Source of the DNA: Candidatus Falkowbacteria bacterium CG02_land_8_20_14_3_00_36_14 | GTDB lineage: Bacteria; Patescibacteriota; Patescibacteriia; Patescibacteriales; UM-FILTER-36-11 | Assembly: GCA_002781265.1 (NCBI GenBank) | Contig: PETS01000073.1 | Span: 1-10,621, forward strand | Direction: 5' to 3' | Length of the DNA: 10,621 bases | In this document: positions 1-5,771 of the stretch, one piece after another | Position numbering within the stretch: the stretch's first letter is position 1 | Layout: the number at the start of each line of letters is the position of its first letter | Notes under the pieces: model-generated | Databases searched by the model: none | What the model was told of the DNA's origin: nothing | The model's input: only the letters and a program-made list of their open reading frames with translations | Made by a program: the position numbers and the translations under genes

Positions 1-87
1 AGAAAAAATAGCGTCTACATTATTTTTATCTTTAAATAATATTAATTATCCACAGAAGGTAGCTTTGACTCTGCAACAGTACATATA

Positions 88-116
88 TTGACATAATATA
101 TAAAAAATGCTATTAT
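88..116 (+). promoter_or_regulatory. Near-consensus sigma70-type promoter with extended -10
   Basis: TTGACA at 88-93 is a perfect -35 hexamer. A 17-nt spacer follows, then TATTAT at 111-116, preceded by TGC at 108-110 (extended -10). Transcription would start near 122. The first gene begins about 400 nt further on, so the promoter would make either a long, structured 5' leader or a small RNA. This is a motif match only. Confidence 0.6.
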
Positions 117-232
117 ATTATATTCTTGAACCTTAAATTTTCTTATATTTACCCTGTTAAATTTTGAGAAATTAAAAATTCTCAATTAGTGGTTTATATC
201 ACTAAAAAATATTAATATTTAACATAGTTTTG

Positions 233-443
233 CTCCGCAATTTTTGGATTAAATTTCATTTTCCATTATATTGTCATTGCGAGGAGCGTAATGCAATGAA
301 GCGACGAAGCAATCTCGGTATTAAAAGTTTAACTAGTAATTATTATTCAAATTATTATAACGAGATTGCTTCGCTATGCTCGCAATGACAGTTTATTTTT
401 TTATATAATGAGTTAAAATTTATTTAACCCAAAAATTGCGGAG
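233..443. repeat. Nested inverted repeat (MITE-like or REP-like element)
   Basis: The outer arms are 233-254 and 422-443. They match at 21 of 22 positions as reverse complements, each carrying CTCCGCAATTTTTGG or its one-base variant. Inside lies a second pair: 272-317 (TGTCATTGCGAG ... CGAAGCAATCTCG) against 361-390 (CGAGATTGCTTCG ... CTCGCAATGACA). That gives 13-bp and 12-bp perfect blocks, with about 21 unmatched bases on the left against 5 on the right. Both pairs centre near 338. The inner sequence resembles the 'TCATTGCGAGGAGC...AAGCAATCTC' palindromes scattered between genes in many bacteria. No open frame is inside, so any transposition would need an enzyme supplied in trans. Confidence 0.75.
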
Positions 444-461
444 TAAGATTAGAAAAATAAG

Positions 462-498
462 GTGCCAGGAATAATCCTGCACTTTGACAATTTATAAT
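462..498 (+). promoter_or_regulatory. Hairpin/dyad and -10 box upstream of the first membrane gene
   Basis: A dyad at 462-470 and 475-482 (GTGCCAGGA against TCCTGCAC, one bulged C, loop ATAA) sits just before TATAAT at 493-498. A TTGACA at 484-489 lies only 3 nt from this -10, so it cannot be its -35 partner. If 493-498 is the -10 box, the transcript starts near 505 and the leader is about 14 nt, just enough to include the GGAGG ribosome-binding site. The dyad would then lie in the -35 region and could be an operator. That role is inferred. Confidence 0.4.
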
Positions 499-518
499 CT
501 TTTATGGAGGATTCTGTT

Positions 519-1745
519 ATGGCAGATAAAAACAAAAATACAAAACAAGTTGACCAAAAAGATAACGGTCAAAAGGCAACTGGGGCAAAAAACACAGATA
601 GCAAAAAAGAAGAAATAAAAAAACCAGTAATGCCCGCTCGACTTGAAATCAAACTAATTGGAGTGCCAGGAGATTATTTAATAGCCATTCAAGTGGTTAA
701 TACTATCCGAGGGCCACATGAATGTAAAATTTTTCTGGCAGAAAACATCAGTCGGGATGAAGTTTCAATTTTTCCTGAGGCAAATGCTCCAAAAGAAGGA
801 GAATCTATTACCCCAGTAGAAAAAGAAAAATCAGAAAGAATATGTGAAAAACCGACTGATAACTATGGATTTCTTTCAATTAAACTTAATAAATTCAATG
901 AAAGAAAAAGGGAAATCTATATACGGGTCATGGGAACAGATTTAGATACAAAAGAATGTATTTTGTTAATCGGACCACCAAGTCCAAAGATAAAGGTTGA
1001 CTTGGTGCCTGGCGGATTTATGCCTAATTTAAGAAATGCAATCAGGCAGATAAAACTGGACGGGTTTTGGGATAAAATTTTTGGTGGCGAAGCAGAATTA
1101 AAACCACCGGAACCAACCATAACAACTTTCCGTGACCAAATAACCGGACGTTTTGGTAAATTTTCCGGTCTTTTTCTGACCAGCAACAATACCAGATTGG
1201 CTGTTCTTACGGTTTTTACTATTCTGATGTGCATAAATGCAGTCAGATATGGTTTCGGCGAGTCAGTATTATTTATGGAAGGGTACCAATATATCGCTCC
1301 CATCGTTGAAAAAGCCAATGACGACAAAGTAAAAAGGGCTTTTTTAAAAATTTTTTGGGGAGAAAAGGGGAATCCTTTTATGAGTGAAGTAAAGGCAGAC
1401 TTTGAGGAATTTGAGGAAAATGAATATGAAGTTGAAATAAAAAAAAGTAGAGAAGAAAGAAGTTGGTTGCCAATTTTATTGGCTATTATATCGCTTATAT
1501 TTCTGCCAATCTACGCGCTAATTTCATCACGGGAAGAGATTAAACTGTTTATATCTCTTGTTGGTGATATCCGTAGAAGAAAAAAGATGAGTGCAGAAAT
1601 AACTTCTGATATTTCTTTACCTTCACCATCAACATCCACCGGTGAAGCGACAAAATCGAACACATTTTTAGATGAGTTTAAGAAAGAATTTTATATAGAG
1701 AGCATCTTTGAGGCAATTAAACTGTTTATAATAAGAAGGAGATAA
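519..1745 (+). CDS. Two-pass membrane protein of unknown function
   Basis: I do not recognise this 408-residue protein. Residues 1-38 are lysine- and asparagine-rich and probably disordered. Residues 40-165 look like a beta-rich soluble domain. Hydrophobic segments lie near 226-245 and 316-336, with a strongly acidic loop of about 70 residues between them. The C-terminal 70 residues begin with a basic RRRKK patch and end in RRR. By the positive-inside rule both ends are cytoplasmic and the acidic loop faces outward. The start is placed at 519 because GGAGG at 506-510 sits 8 nt upstream. An in-frame ATG at 504 would add five residues but overlaps that ribosome-binding site. The stop codon lies 3 nt before the next gene and the next gene's Shine-Dalgarno is inside this gene's end, so the two are translationally linked. 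Confidence 0.85.
   Translation: MADKNKNTKQVDQKDNGQKATGAKNTDSKKEEIKKPVMPARLEIKLIGVPGDYLIAIQVVNTIRGPHECKIFLAENISRDEVSIFPEANAPKEGESITPVEKEKSERICEKPTDNYGFLSIKLNKFNERKREIYIRVMGTDLDTKECILLIGPPSPKIKVDLVPGGFMPNLRNAIRQIKLDGFWDKIFGGEAELKPPEPTITTFRDQITGRFGKFSGLFLTSNNTRLAVLTVFTILMCINAVRYGFGESVLFMEGYQYIAPIVEKANDDKVKRAFLKIFWGEKGNPFMSEVKADFEEFEENEYEVEIKKSREERSWLPILLAIISLIFLPIYALISSREEIKLFISLVGDIRRRKKMSAEITSDISLPSPSTSTGEATKSNTFLDEFKKEFYIESIFEAIKLFIIRRR
1737..1741 (+). promoter_or_regulatory. Strong ribosome-binding site for the second membrane gene
   Basis: AGGAG, within AAGAAGGAGATA, lies 7 nt before the ATG at 1749, inside the last codons of the upstream gene. Most other genes here lack such a site. Confidence 0.75.
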
Positions 1746-1748
1746 TTT

Positions 1749-2861
1749 ATGTTGGATAAAATAAAAGAATTTCCATTCACTAGAACCTTGTGCAACTATT
1801 CGGAACAGCTGATTCTCATTTTAATGGCATCAGTTGTTATAAAATGGCTGCTTCCGCCAGATGTTAGCATCAGATTCATCTTTCAGCTGATTCTTTCCTT
1901 TATTGTGCTGAATATCATGTTCGGCCTTTTAGAAAAAGATTCAGCCATGAAGAGATTCGGCAGAAGGATTATGTTTGTCATTGCCGGAGTCTTGGTCTAT
2001 TTGGGAGCAAGAATCTTAATCGGGGTATATTTTGTAGGGGTGCCTATCATCCAAACCTACAACGATGCAATAAGCGTCGGCTTCCCCGGGGGATACTTTA
2101 GAAACAGCATCCCCAATAGCCTTATGTTTGAACTGGCCTTTTTGCCCATTGGCATGTGGGCATTATACGCAGTGCTGAAAGGCGGAAAGGGCCAGAAAAG
2201 GTTGATGCACCTTCTCGTCTTCATCGCATTTTTAACGGTGGCTTGGCAGATCACCCAGCCCGAAAGTGCGCAGGCCATGAAACAATATGGCCAGTCCAAA
2301 ATCAGAGTTGCCACTAACACTCTGATGCTGGAAAGCCTCGCCAACGAAGCTAAGGCAGCACTGACGATAGCTATCGTCAGAGAGGACACTAAATTTTTCA
2401 AAAAAGGCCAAAAAGTGGCCATTAATGACGACAAAATCGTCATGGACGGGAGTGAGCCGACCATCTGGGTAGTACCGGAAGTAAACGGTGTATTCCATGG
2501 CGGTCCGGCCAAAATTCCTTGGCGGCTTCTCTGTTTTCCCCAGCCGCAAAAGGTGGAAAACGGCGGGCAAAGCAACCCGCCGGCGATGACGGAGGAAGCT
2601 ATACGAATCTACGAAATTAGAAATGAACCTTATGTTTTTTACCAAAATATAAATGAAGCAACTGATCATTGGATAATGCTTCCTGATGGTAATAAACATT
2701 ACACAGTGTTTTCTTCAAAAAATGATCGTTTTGATATTTTACTTCCAAATGGAAAAAGATATCACGCCTGGGAACTTAAGGAATTACCAAATCAATTTCG
2801 ATTTAAAGTAAAATTAATTTCATTAACGAGGGAACCAATCTATATGACAACTAAATATTAG
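1749..2861 (+). CDS. Multi-pass membrane protein with soluble C-terminal domain, unknown function
   Basis: This 370-residue protein is not recognised. Five hydrophobic segments are visible near residues 17-35, 41-61, 73-100, 124-144 and 152-168, followed by about 200 soluble residues. The tail contains two similar units, LPDGNKHYTVF (311-321) and LPNGKRYHAW (332-341), suggesting a repeated beta-hairpin. It is paired with the upstream membrane gene and most likely acts with it in the same envelope complex. Composition changes sharply inside the gene: 2521-2580 is 62% GC (37 of 60 counted) while 2641-2700 is 30% (18 of 60). The GC-rich part, roughly residues 101-281, also holds a perfect 20-bp palindrome and two inverted repeats. 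A hybrid origin or transfer is possible. The frame is intact throughout. Confidence 0.87.
   Translation: MLDKIKEFPFTRTLCNYSEQLILILMASVVIKWLLPPDVSIRFIFQLILSFIVLNIMFGLLEKDSAMKRFGRRIMFVIAGVLVYLGARILIGVYFVGVPIIQTYNDAISVGFPGGYFRNSIPNSLMFELAFLPIGMWALYAVLKGGKGQKRLMHLLVFIAFLTVAWQITQPESAQAMKQYGQSKIRVATNTLMLESLANEAKAALTIAIVREDTKFFKKGQKVAINDDKIVMDGSEPTIWVVPEVNGVFHGGPAKIPWRLLCFPQPQKVENGGQSNPPAMTEEAIRIYEIRNEPYVFYQNINEATDHWIMLPDGNKHYTVFSSKNDRFDILLPNGKRYHAWELKELPNQFRFKVKLISLTREPIYMTTKY
2361..2380. repeat. Perfect 20-bp palindrome inside a coding region
   Basis: CTGACGATAG is followed directly by its reverse complement CTATCGTCAG, with no loop. Nearby are two further inverted repeats: 2425-2431 with 2437-2443 (ATGACGA/TCGTCAT) and 2561-2567 with 2576-2582 (CGGCGGG/CCCGCCG). 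All fall in the GC-rich half of the second membrane gene. Function is unknown; it could be a protein-binding site, a recombination relic or chance. Confidence 0.6.
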
Positions 2862-2947
2862 GAGGTAATAAAACCATAATGGGAGAGTATATTTATACTC
2901 TCCCTCTTTTTTTATTATTAAAAATGTGGTTTAATGTAGGTATATAA
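2860..2947 (+). other. Orphan Shine-Dalgarno with a 22-codon ORF crossing the terminator
   Basis: AGGAGG at 2860-2865 overlaps the stop codon of the second membrane gene, yet no full gene follows. The nearest ATG is at 2879, 13 nt downstream, which is long for a working site. It opens 22 codons (MGEYIYTLPLFLL...) running straight through the terminator hairpin to a TAA at 2945-2947. It may be a tiny hydrophobic peptide, a leader affecting the terminator, or the remains of a lost third gene. Coding is unproven. Confidence 0.3.
2881..2911 (+). terminator. Rho-independent terminator of the membrane-protein operon
   Basis: A perfect 10-bp stem (GGGAGAGTAT at 2881-2890, ATACTCTCCC at 2895-2904) with an ATTT loop is followed by a T-rich tract. 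It starts about 20 nt after the stop codon of the second membrane gene and separates that operon from pilin-like gene A. Confidence 0.92.
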
Positions 2948-2948
2948 T
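2943..2948 (+). promoter_or_regulatory. -10 box (TATAAT) of pilin-like gene A
   Basis: A perfect TATAAT lies 16 nt before the ATG at 2965 and just after the terminator. No good -35 is seen at the expected distance. Transcription from here would leave a leader of only about 10 nt, without a Shine-Dalgarno. Confidence 0.45.
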
Positions 2949-2964
2949 AAATTAACCTAATTAT

Positions 2965-3381
2965 ATGAAAAAACATTTATTTATCTCTTTATTAATTATT
3001 TTTGTATCATTATTTATTTTATATTCAAAAATTAGCATAGCTGAAGTTGGAGCACCAAGTAGCGGCGGTGTAGTTCAACTCTCCAACCCCCTCGGTCCGG
3101 GATCGGATACGCCTACGGAGTTGATTGGTACTATTATTAATGCTGTTCTGGGCATTGTCGGCTCTTTGGCGCTGGCCATGTTTATCTACGGCGGCCTCAT
3201 CTGGATGACGGCGGCCGGCAATCAAGAAAGGGTGACGAAAGGCAAAAATATCCTGATATGGGCGACCATCGGGCTGGCGGTCATATTTTCGGCCTATGTC
3301 ATGGTCAGATTCGTCTTTTCCAGTATTGGGGTGCAAGAGGCAAGTCCGCGACCAACAAACGGCCATAACATAAATATTTAA
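2965..3381 (+). CDS. T4SS pilin-like protein A (VirB2/TrbC-like)
   Basis: This 138-residue protein has the layout of the small VirB2/TrbC-like 'T4SS pilin' proteins of Patescibacteria. It has a basic-hydrophobic signal peptide (about 1-26), a short Gly/Ser/Pro-rich stretch, a first membrane helix (about 54-82) ending in IYGGLIWMTAAGNQE, a basic turn (RVTKGKN, 89-95) and a second helix (about 96-118). VirB2-type proteins are processed membrane pilins of type IV secretion systems. Whether this one forms a pilus is unknown, since no VirB4/VirD4-type ATPase is in the window. The start is set by the signal peptide; no Shine-Dalgarno is seen. The signal-peptide region is very AT-rich (2941-3000 is 10% GC) while 3241-3300 is 52%. 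It is a paralogue of the product of the minus-strand gene starting at 6200. Confidence 0.82.
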   Translation: MKKHLFISLLIIFVSLFILYSKISIAEVGAPSSGGVVQLSNPLGPGSDTPTELIGTIINAVLGIVGSLALAMFIYGGLIWMTAAGNQERVTKGKNILIWATIGLAVIFSAYVMVRFVFSSIGVQEASPRPTNGHNINI

Positions 3382-3382
3382 A

Positions 3383-3416
3383 CCTCACCCCAACCCTCTC
3401 CTTATTAAGGAGAGGG
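3383..3416. repeat. REP-like CCTCACCCCAACCCTCTCC hairpin
   Basis: A CCTCACCCCAA lead-in is followed by a perfect 10-bp stem (CCCTCTCCTT at 3394-3403, AAGGAGAGGG at 3407-3416) with a 3-nt loop. Sequences of this form are scattered between genes in many bacterial genomes. No T-tract follows, so it is a weak terminator at best, though it sits right after the stop codon of pilin-like gene A. Confidence 0.65.
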
Positions 3417-3439
3417 AGTAATAGGTAGATTTTAAAATC

Positions 3440-3467
3440 TTGCCAAAATATTATTTTATGCTATTAT
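3440..3467 (+). promoter_or_regulatory. Promoter of the small coiled-coil gene
   Basis: TTGCCA at 3440-3445, a 16-nt spacer and TATTAT at 3462-3467 preceded by TGC at 3459-3461 form a good extended -10 promoter, with the same TGCTATTAT core as at 108-116. Transcription should start near 3474, leaving a leader of about 20 nt before the ATG at 3494. Confidence 0.65.
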
Positions 3468-3493
3468 AAAAATAAAAATAAATTAACAATCCT

Positions 3494-3745
3494 ATGACAT
3501 TAACCGCGGCCCAATTTAATAAATTAGCTACCAAGGAAGATTTAAAATCTTTAAAGGATGAATTTTTAACAAAAGAGGAATTTAAGGAATCAATGGATCA
3601 TATTTCATCCACTCTTGTTATAGTTGTTAAAAAGCTTGACGATATTGAGCATGCTTTCGTTTCCAATTTAGCCGCCCATGACCGGTTTGAGAAAAGAATA
3701 AGCCGGATTGAAAAATATTTAAAGCTAAATTCAATAGCATCATAA
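3494..3745 (+). CDS. Small coiled-coil protein, function unknown
   Basis: This 83-residue, highly charged protein has no signal peptide. Residues 12-34 hold a short repeated unit (TKEDLKSLKDEF then TKEEFKESM). Residues 35-77 show a heptad-like pattern of hydrophobic residues (ISSTLVIVVKKLDDIEHAF ... RISRIEKYL), which suggests a coiled coil and oligomerisation. Similar 'LATKEDLKSLKDEF'-type short proteins are common hypothetical genes in Patescibacteria, with no assigned role. It stands alone with its own promoter (3440-3467) and terminator (3772-3795). No Shine-Dalgarno is seen. No toxin or DNA-binding motif is visible. Confidence 0.72.
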   Translation: MTLTAAQFNKLATKEDLKSLKDEFLTKEEFKESMDHISSTLVIVVKKLDDIEHAFVSNLAAHDRFEKRISRIEKYLKLNSIAS

Positions 3746-3771
3746 AATATAAATAATAAAATTATTAACAT

Positions 3772-3795
3772 AAAAACGGCCTAACGGCCGTTTTT
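3772..3795. terminator. Bidirectional rho-independent terminator
   Basis: AAAAACGGCC (3772-3781) pairs perfectly with GGCCGTTTTT (3786-3795) around a TAAC loop. The A-tract on one side and T-tract on the other make it work on both strands. It serves the coiled-coil gene from the left and the ROK kinase operon from the right. Confidence 0.9.
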
Positions 3796-3800
3796 TAATA

Positions 3801-3824
3801 ACCCCCAAACCCCCTTATCGGGGG
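3801..3824. repeat. C-rich REP-like hairpin
   Basis: ACCCCCAAA is followed by CCCCC (3810-3814), a TTATC loop and GGGGG (3820-3824). It is similar in style to the C-rich hairpin at 3383-3416 and lies between the bidirectional terminator and the end of the ROK gene. Confidence 0.5.
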
Positions 3825-3849
3825 CAAATCTTTCCATGATGATAGATAA

Positions 3850-4710
3850 TTATTTAACCAACAAGGCCGCGCCGATGGCGCCGGCTTGCTCGCCTAATTT
3901 TGATTTTACCACTTTTATTTTTTTTGCTTCCGAGCTTATTATATTTTCTTTCATCGTCTTTTTGATATTGGATAAGAATAGATCGCTTGATTCCACCGCT
4001 CCCCCGCCGATTATAAATATCTCTGGATCAATTAAATTAGCGATATTGGCAAAAGCCGTGCCCAATAAATTGCCCAATTCCGCGTATACCTTCTCGGCCA
4101 GAACATCCCCCCGGTAGGCCTCCTCGGCCAGCTGAGCCGGATTATGCTGGGTTAATTTGTGGTAAGCGGCTTCCAAGCCGATCATATCATTAAAATCAAT
4201 AATCATCTGCCCGGGCTCTCCGGCCCCGCCATGGGCGCCCAAATATATTCCGTTATTAATCCACCACGCTCCGCCAATGCCAGTGCCGATTATTATGCCG
4301 TAAATATTTTTGTATTTTATACCGGCCCCAGCCAAGGCTTCCGTGCGGCAAAAACAGTTAGCATCATTATCTATTGCCACCGGCAAACCGATTTTTCCCT
4401 CAAGCTTAGAGGCAAAATCTATTCCGTCTATAATCGGAATATTGGGAGATTTTAAAACTATTTTTTTATTATAGTCAATCACTCCGGCCACGCCCAAACC
4501 AATCCCCTTGATTTTTACTTTATCAGCCCGCGCCCGGTCGGTAAGCGGCTCTAATAAAGCGTCCATCATTATTAAAAAATGCTCTAAATTATCCTTGGGA
4601 GTGGCTAAAGTATAATCGGCCAGCGCTTTCTCGCCGTCAAACAAAACCGCCAGCATTTTAGTACCGCCGATGTCTATGCCGATGGTATAATTTTTTTGTC
4701 TATTAGGCAT
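3850..4710 (-). CDS. ROK-family sugar kinase (glucokinase-like) lacking the zinc site
   Basis: This 286-residue protein belongs to the ROK family, which phosphorylates sugars with ATP in the cytoplasm. Visible motifs are the phosphate-binding DIGGTK (13-18), SPN (88-90), NDAN (115-118) with the expected catalytic base D116, the GTGIGG loop (142-147), the ROK signature core GGAGEPGQM (161-169) and the adenosine-site IIGGGAVE (233-240). The usual zinc site is gone: the His of AGE-x-GH is Gln168, and the CxCGxxGC cluster that normally follows is replaced by FNDMIGLEAAY (173-183), which has no cysteine. Substrate could be glucose, an N-acetylated hexosamine or another hexose; sequence alone does not decide. 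It is last in an operon with the hydrolase, 30 nt upstream, and has no clear Shine-Dalgarno. Confidence 0.9.
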   Translation of the reverse strand: MPNRQKNYTIGIDIGGTKMLAVLFDGEKALADYTLATPKDNLEHFLIMMDALLEPLTDRARADKVKIKGIGLGVAGVIDYNKKIVLKSPNIPIIDGIDFASKLEGKIGLPVAIDNDANCFCRTEALAGAGIKYKNIYGIIIGTGIGGAWWINNGIYLGAHGGAGEPGQMIIDFNDMIGLEAAYHKLTQHNPAQLAEEAYRGDVLAEKVYAELGNLLGTAFANIANLIDPEIFIIGGGAVESSDLFLSNIKKTMKENIISSEAKKIKVVKSKLGEQAGAIGAALLVK

Positions 4711-4740
4711 TTGGATTAAAATTTTTGAATTTTATAATTT

Positions 4741-5745
4741 TTAATTTTTAAATAAATTTTTGGCCTCATTCCATAAGGCGGGGTTATTTTGCGTCTCTTT
4801 TTCCCAATACCACCATTCCGCGCCCCATAAATAAAATTCGGAAAAGCCGGCTTGGCGCGAAAATTCTAAAATTTCTTTGAATTTTTCCAAATTCATGGTT
4901 TTGTCCCTTTCCTCCCTTGTTAAATTTTGATAGGGTACGGGACCCCATGGTTCGGCCTGCAATTCAATCACAATCCATTTATCCGGCCGGGTAAATAAAC
5001 GGGTAATATTTTTCTTAAAGCGGAAAAAACCCGGCTTGATTGGATAGTGAATATATCTTTTTAGCCATTGGGAATAAGTATCGCGGTACATAGTCGTGCC
5101 GAATATATTGGCCCGACGCGCGGCCGGAATCCAAATGGAAAGTTCGCCGGAATCGGTAATAACTATCGGCCGCGAATCTAAATTTCTTGCTAAAGCTATT
5201 TCTTGATCCAAAAAATTCTTATCCAATTGGGGACAATCGCCAAAATGGGATAAAAAAGGCTCGTTTTCCACCTGCCAGGCGATAATCTGGACATTATCTT
5301 TATAGCGGCTAATGGTATTGGTAATATAATCTAAAATTTCGCTGTCTTTTTGATTTTTGGATAAATCATCGGCCCAGCCTGGAATATGACATTCCGGCCA
5401 GCGGGGAAGGCGGCTGCCGATAGACAAAATTATATCAGCGCCGGCGGCGCTGGCTTCATTAATTTGCCAATCCAAATCTTCCCATTGAAAAACTCCCCTT
5501 TCCGGCTCCACTTCATCCCAATAAGCGGGTAGCCGGAGTTTTTTTACTTTTAAATCATCTAAAACCGCCTTAAATGCATCCTGATAGTTAAATCCTAATT
5601 CCGTGGCCTGTTTTTTGGAAAATGTTAGGCCGTATTCCAAATCCTCTTTTTTATAAATTTGGCCCTGGCTGAATAAAAAAATGAAAAACATTATAAATAA
5701 AAAAACAATAAAAACTGTTTTTATCTTTTTAATAAATTTAAACAT
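4741..5745 (-). CDS. Membrane-anchored clan GH-A glycoside hydrolase (GH5/GH42-like)
   Basis: This 334-residue protein begins with a basic patch and a strongly hydrophobic segment (about 11-27), so it is a signal anchor with the catalytic domain outside. The rest matches a (beta/alpha)8 clan GH-A retaining hydrolase: LRLPAYWDEVEPERG (70-84) for an early strand, IIAWQVENEP (154-163) with proton donor E162, and KWIVIELQAEPWGPV (256-270) with the nucleophile, most likely E261 by analogy with the GH42 MEQ motif (E265 is the alternative). FYLWGAEWWYW (304-314) fits the last strand. The target glycosidic bond is unknown; beta-linked galactose or glucose polymers are candidates. It lies 26 nt after pilin-like gene B and 30 nt before the ROK kinase, suggesting surface glycan turnover coupled to sugar use. 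The start has only a weak AAGAG upstream. Confidence 0.8.
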   Translation of the reverse strand: MFKFIKKIKTVFIVFLFIMFFIFLFSQGQIYKKEDLEYGLTFSKKQATELGFNYQDAFKAVLDDLKVKKLRLPAYWDEVEPERGVFQWEDLDWQINEASAAGADIILSIGSRLPRWPECHIPGWADDLSKNQKDSEILDYITNTISRYKDNVQIIAWQVENEPFLSHFGDCPQLDKNFLDQEIALARNLDSRPIVITDSGELSIWIPAARRANIFGTTMYRDTYSQWLKRYIHYPIKPGFFRFKKNITRLFTRPDKWIVIELQAEPWGPVPYQNLTREERDKTMNLEKFKEILEFSRQAGFSEFYLWGAEWWYWEKETQNNPALWNEAKNLFKN

Positions 5746-5771
5746 GAATGAAGAGCTCTTTATTTCTTTAA

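Larger units (their letters stand above)
1..503. other. Non-coding, AT-rich left flank
   Basis: No convincing gene is seen in these 503 bases. The stretch holds a perfect TTATCCACA 9-mer at 46-54, a near-consensus promoter at 88-116, small hairpins at 164-185 (arms of 7 bp, TTGAGAA/TTCTCAA) and 187-204 (5 bp arms), a nested inverted repeat at 233-443 and another hairpin at 462-482. A 29-codon frame open from base 2 to a TGA at 89-91 could be the tail of a gene cut by the window edge, but it is too short to separate from chance. Confidence 0.7.

Noticed and set aside
46..54. Perfect DnaA-box 9-mer (TTATCCACA), possible origin
   Set aside because: Only one such box is seen, with no cluster and no dnaA or dnaN gene nearby, so an origin is not supported.
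2..91. A 29-codon frame open from the left edge to a TGA, possibly the tail of a gene
   Set aside because: Too short to distinguish from a chance open frame in AT-rich DNA, and the peptide is not recognised; the sequence to the left is needed.
233..443. CRISPR array
   Set aside because: The repeats are inverted pairs, not regularly spaced direct repeats, and no cas gene is present.
484..498. TTGACA and TATAAT upstream of the first membrane gene as a standard promoter pair
   Set aside because: They are only 3 nt apart, far from the 16-18 nt needed; only the TATAAT is kept as a possible -10 box.
504..518. ATG at 504 as the start of the first membrane gene
   Set aside because: It overlaps the GGAGG ribosome-binding site that is correctly spaced for the ATG at 519.
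2057..2699. Two long minus-strand open frames (2057-2575 and 2232-2699)
   Set aside because: They lie opposite the second membrane gene in its GC-rich part, have no recognisable motifs and no ribosome-binding site, and look like shadows of the plus-strand gene.
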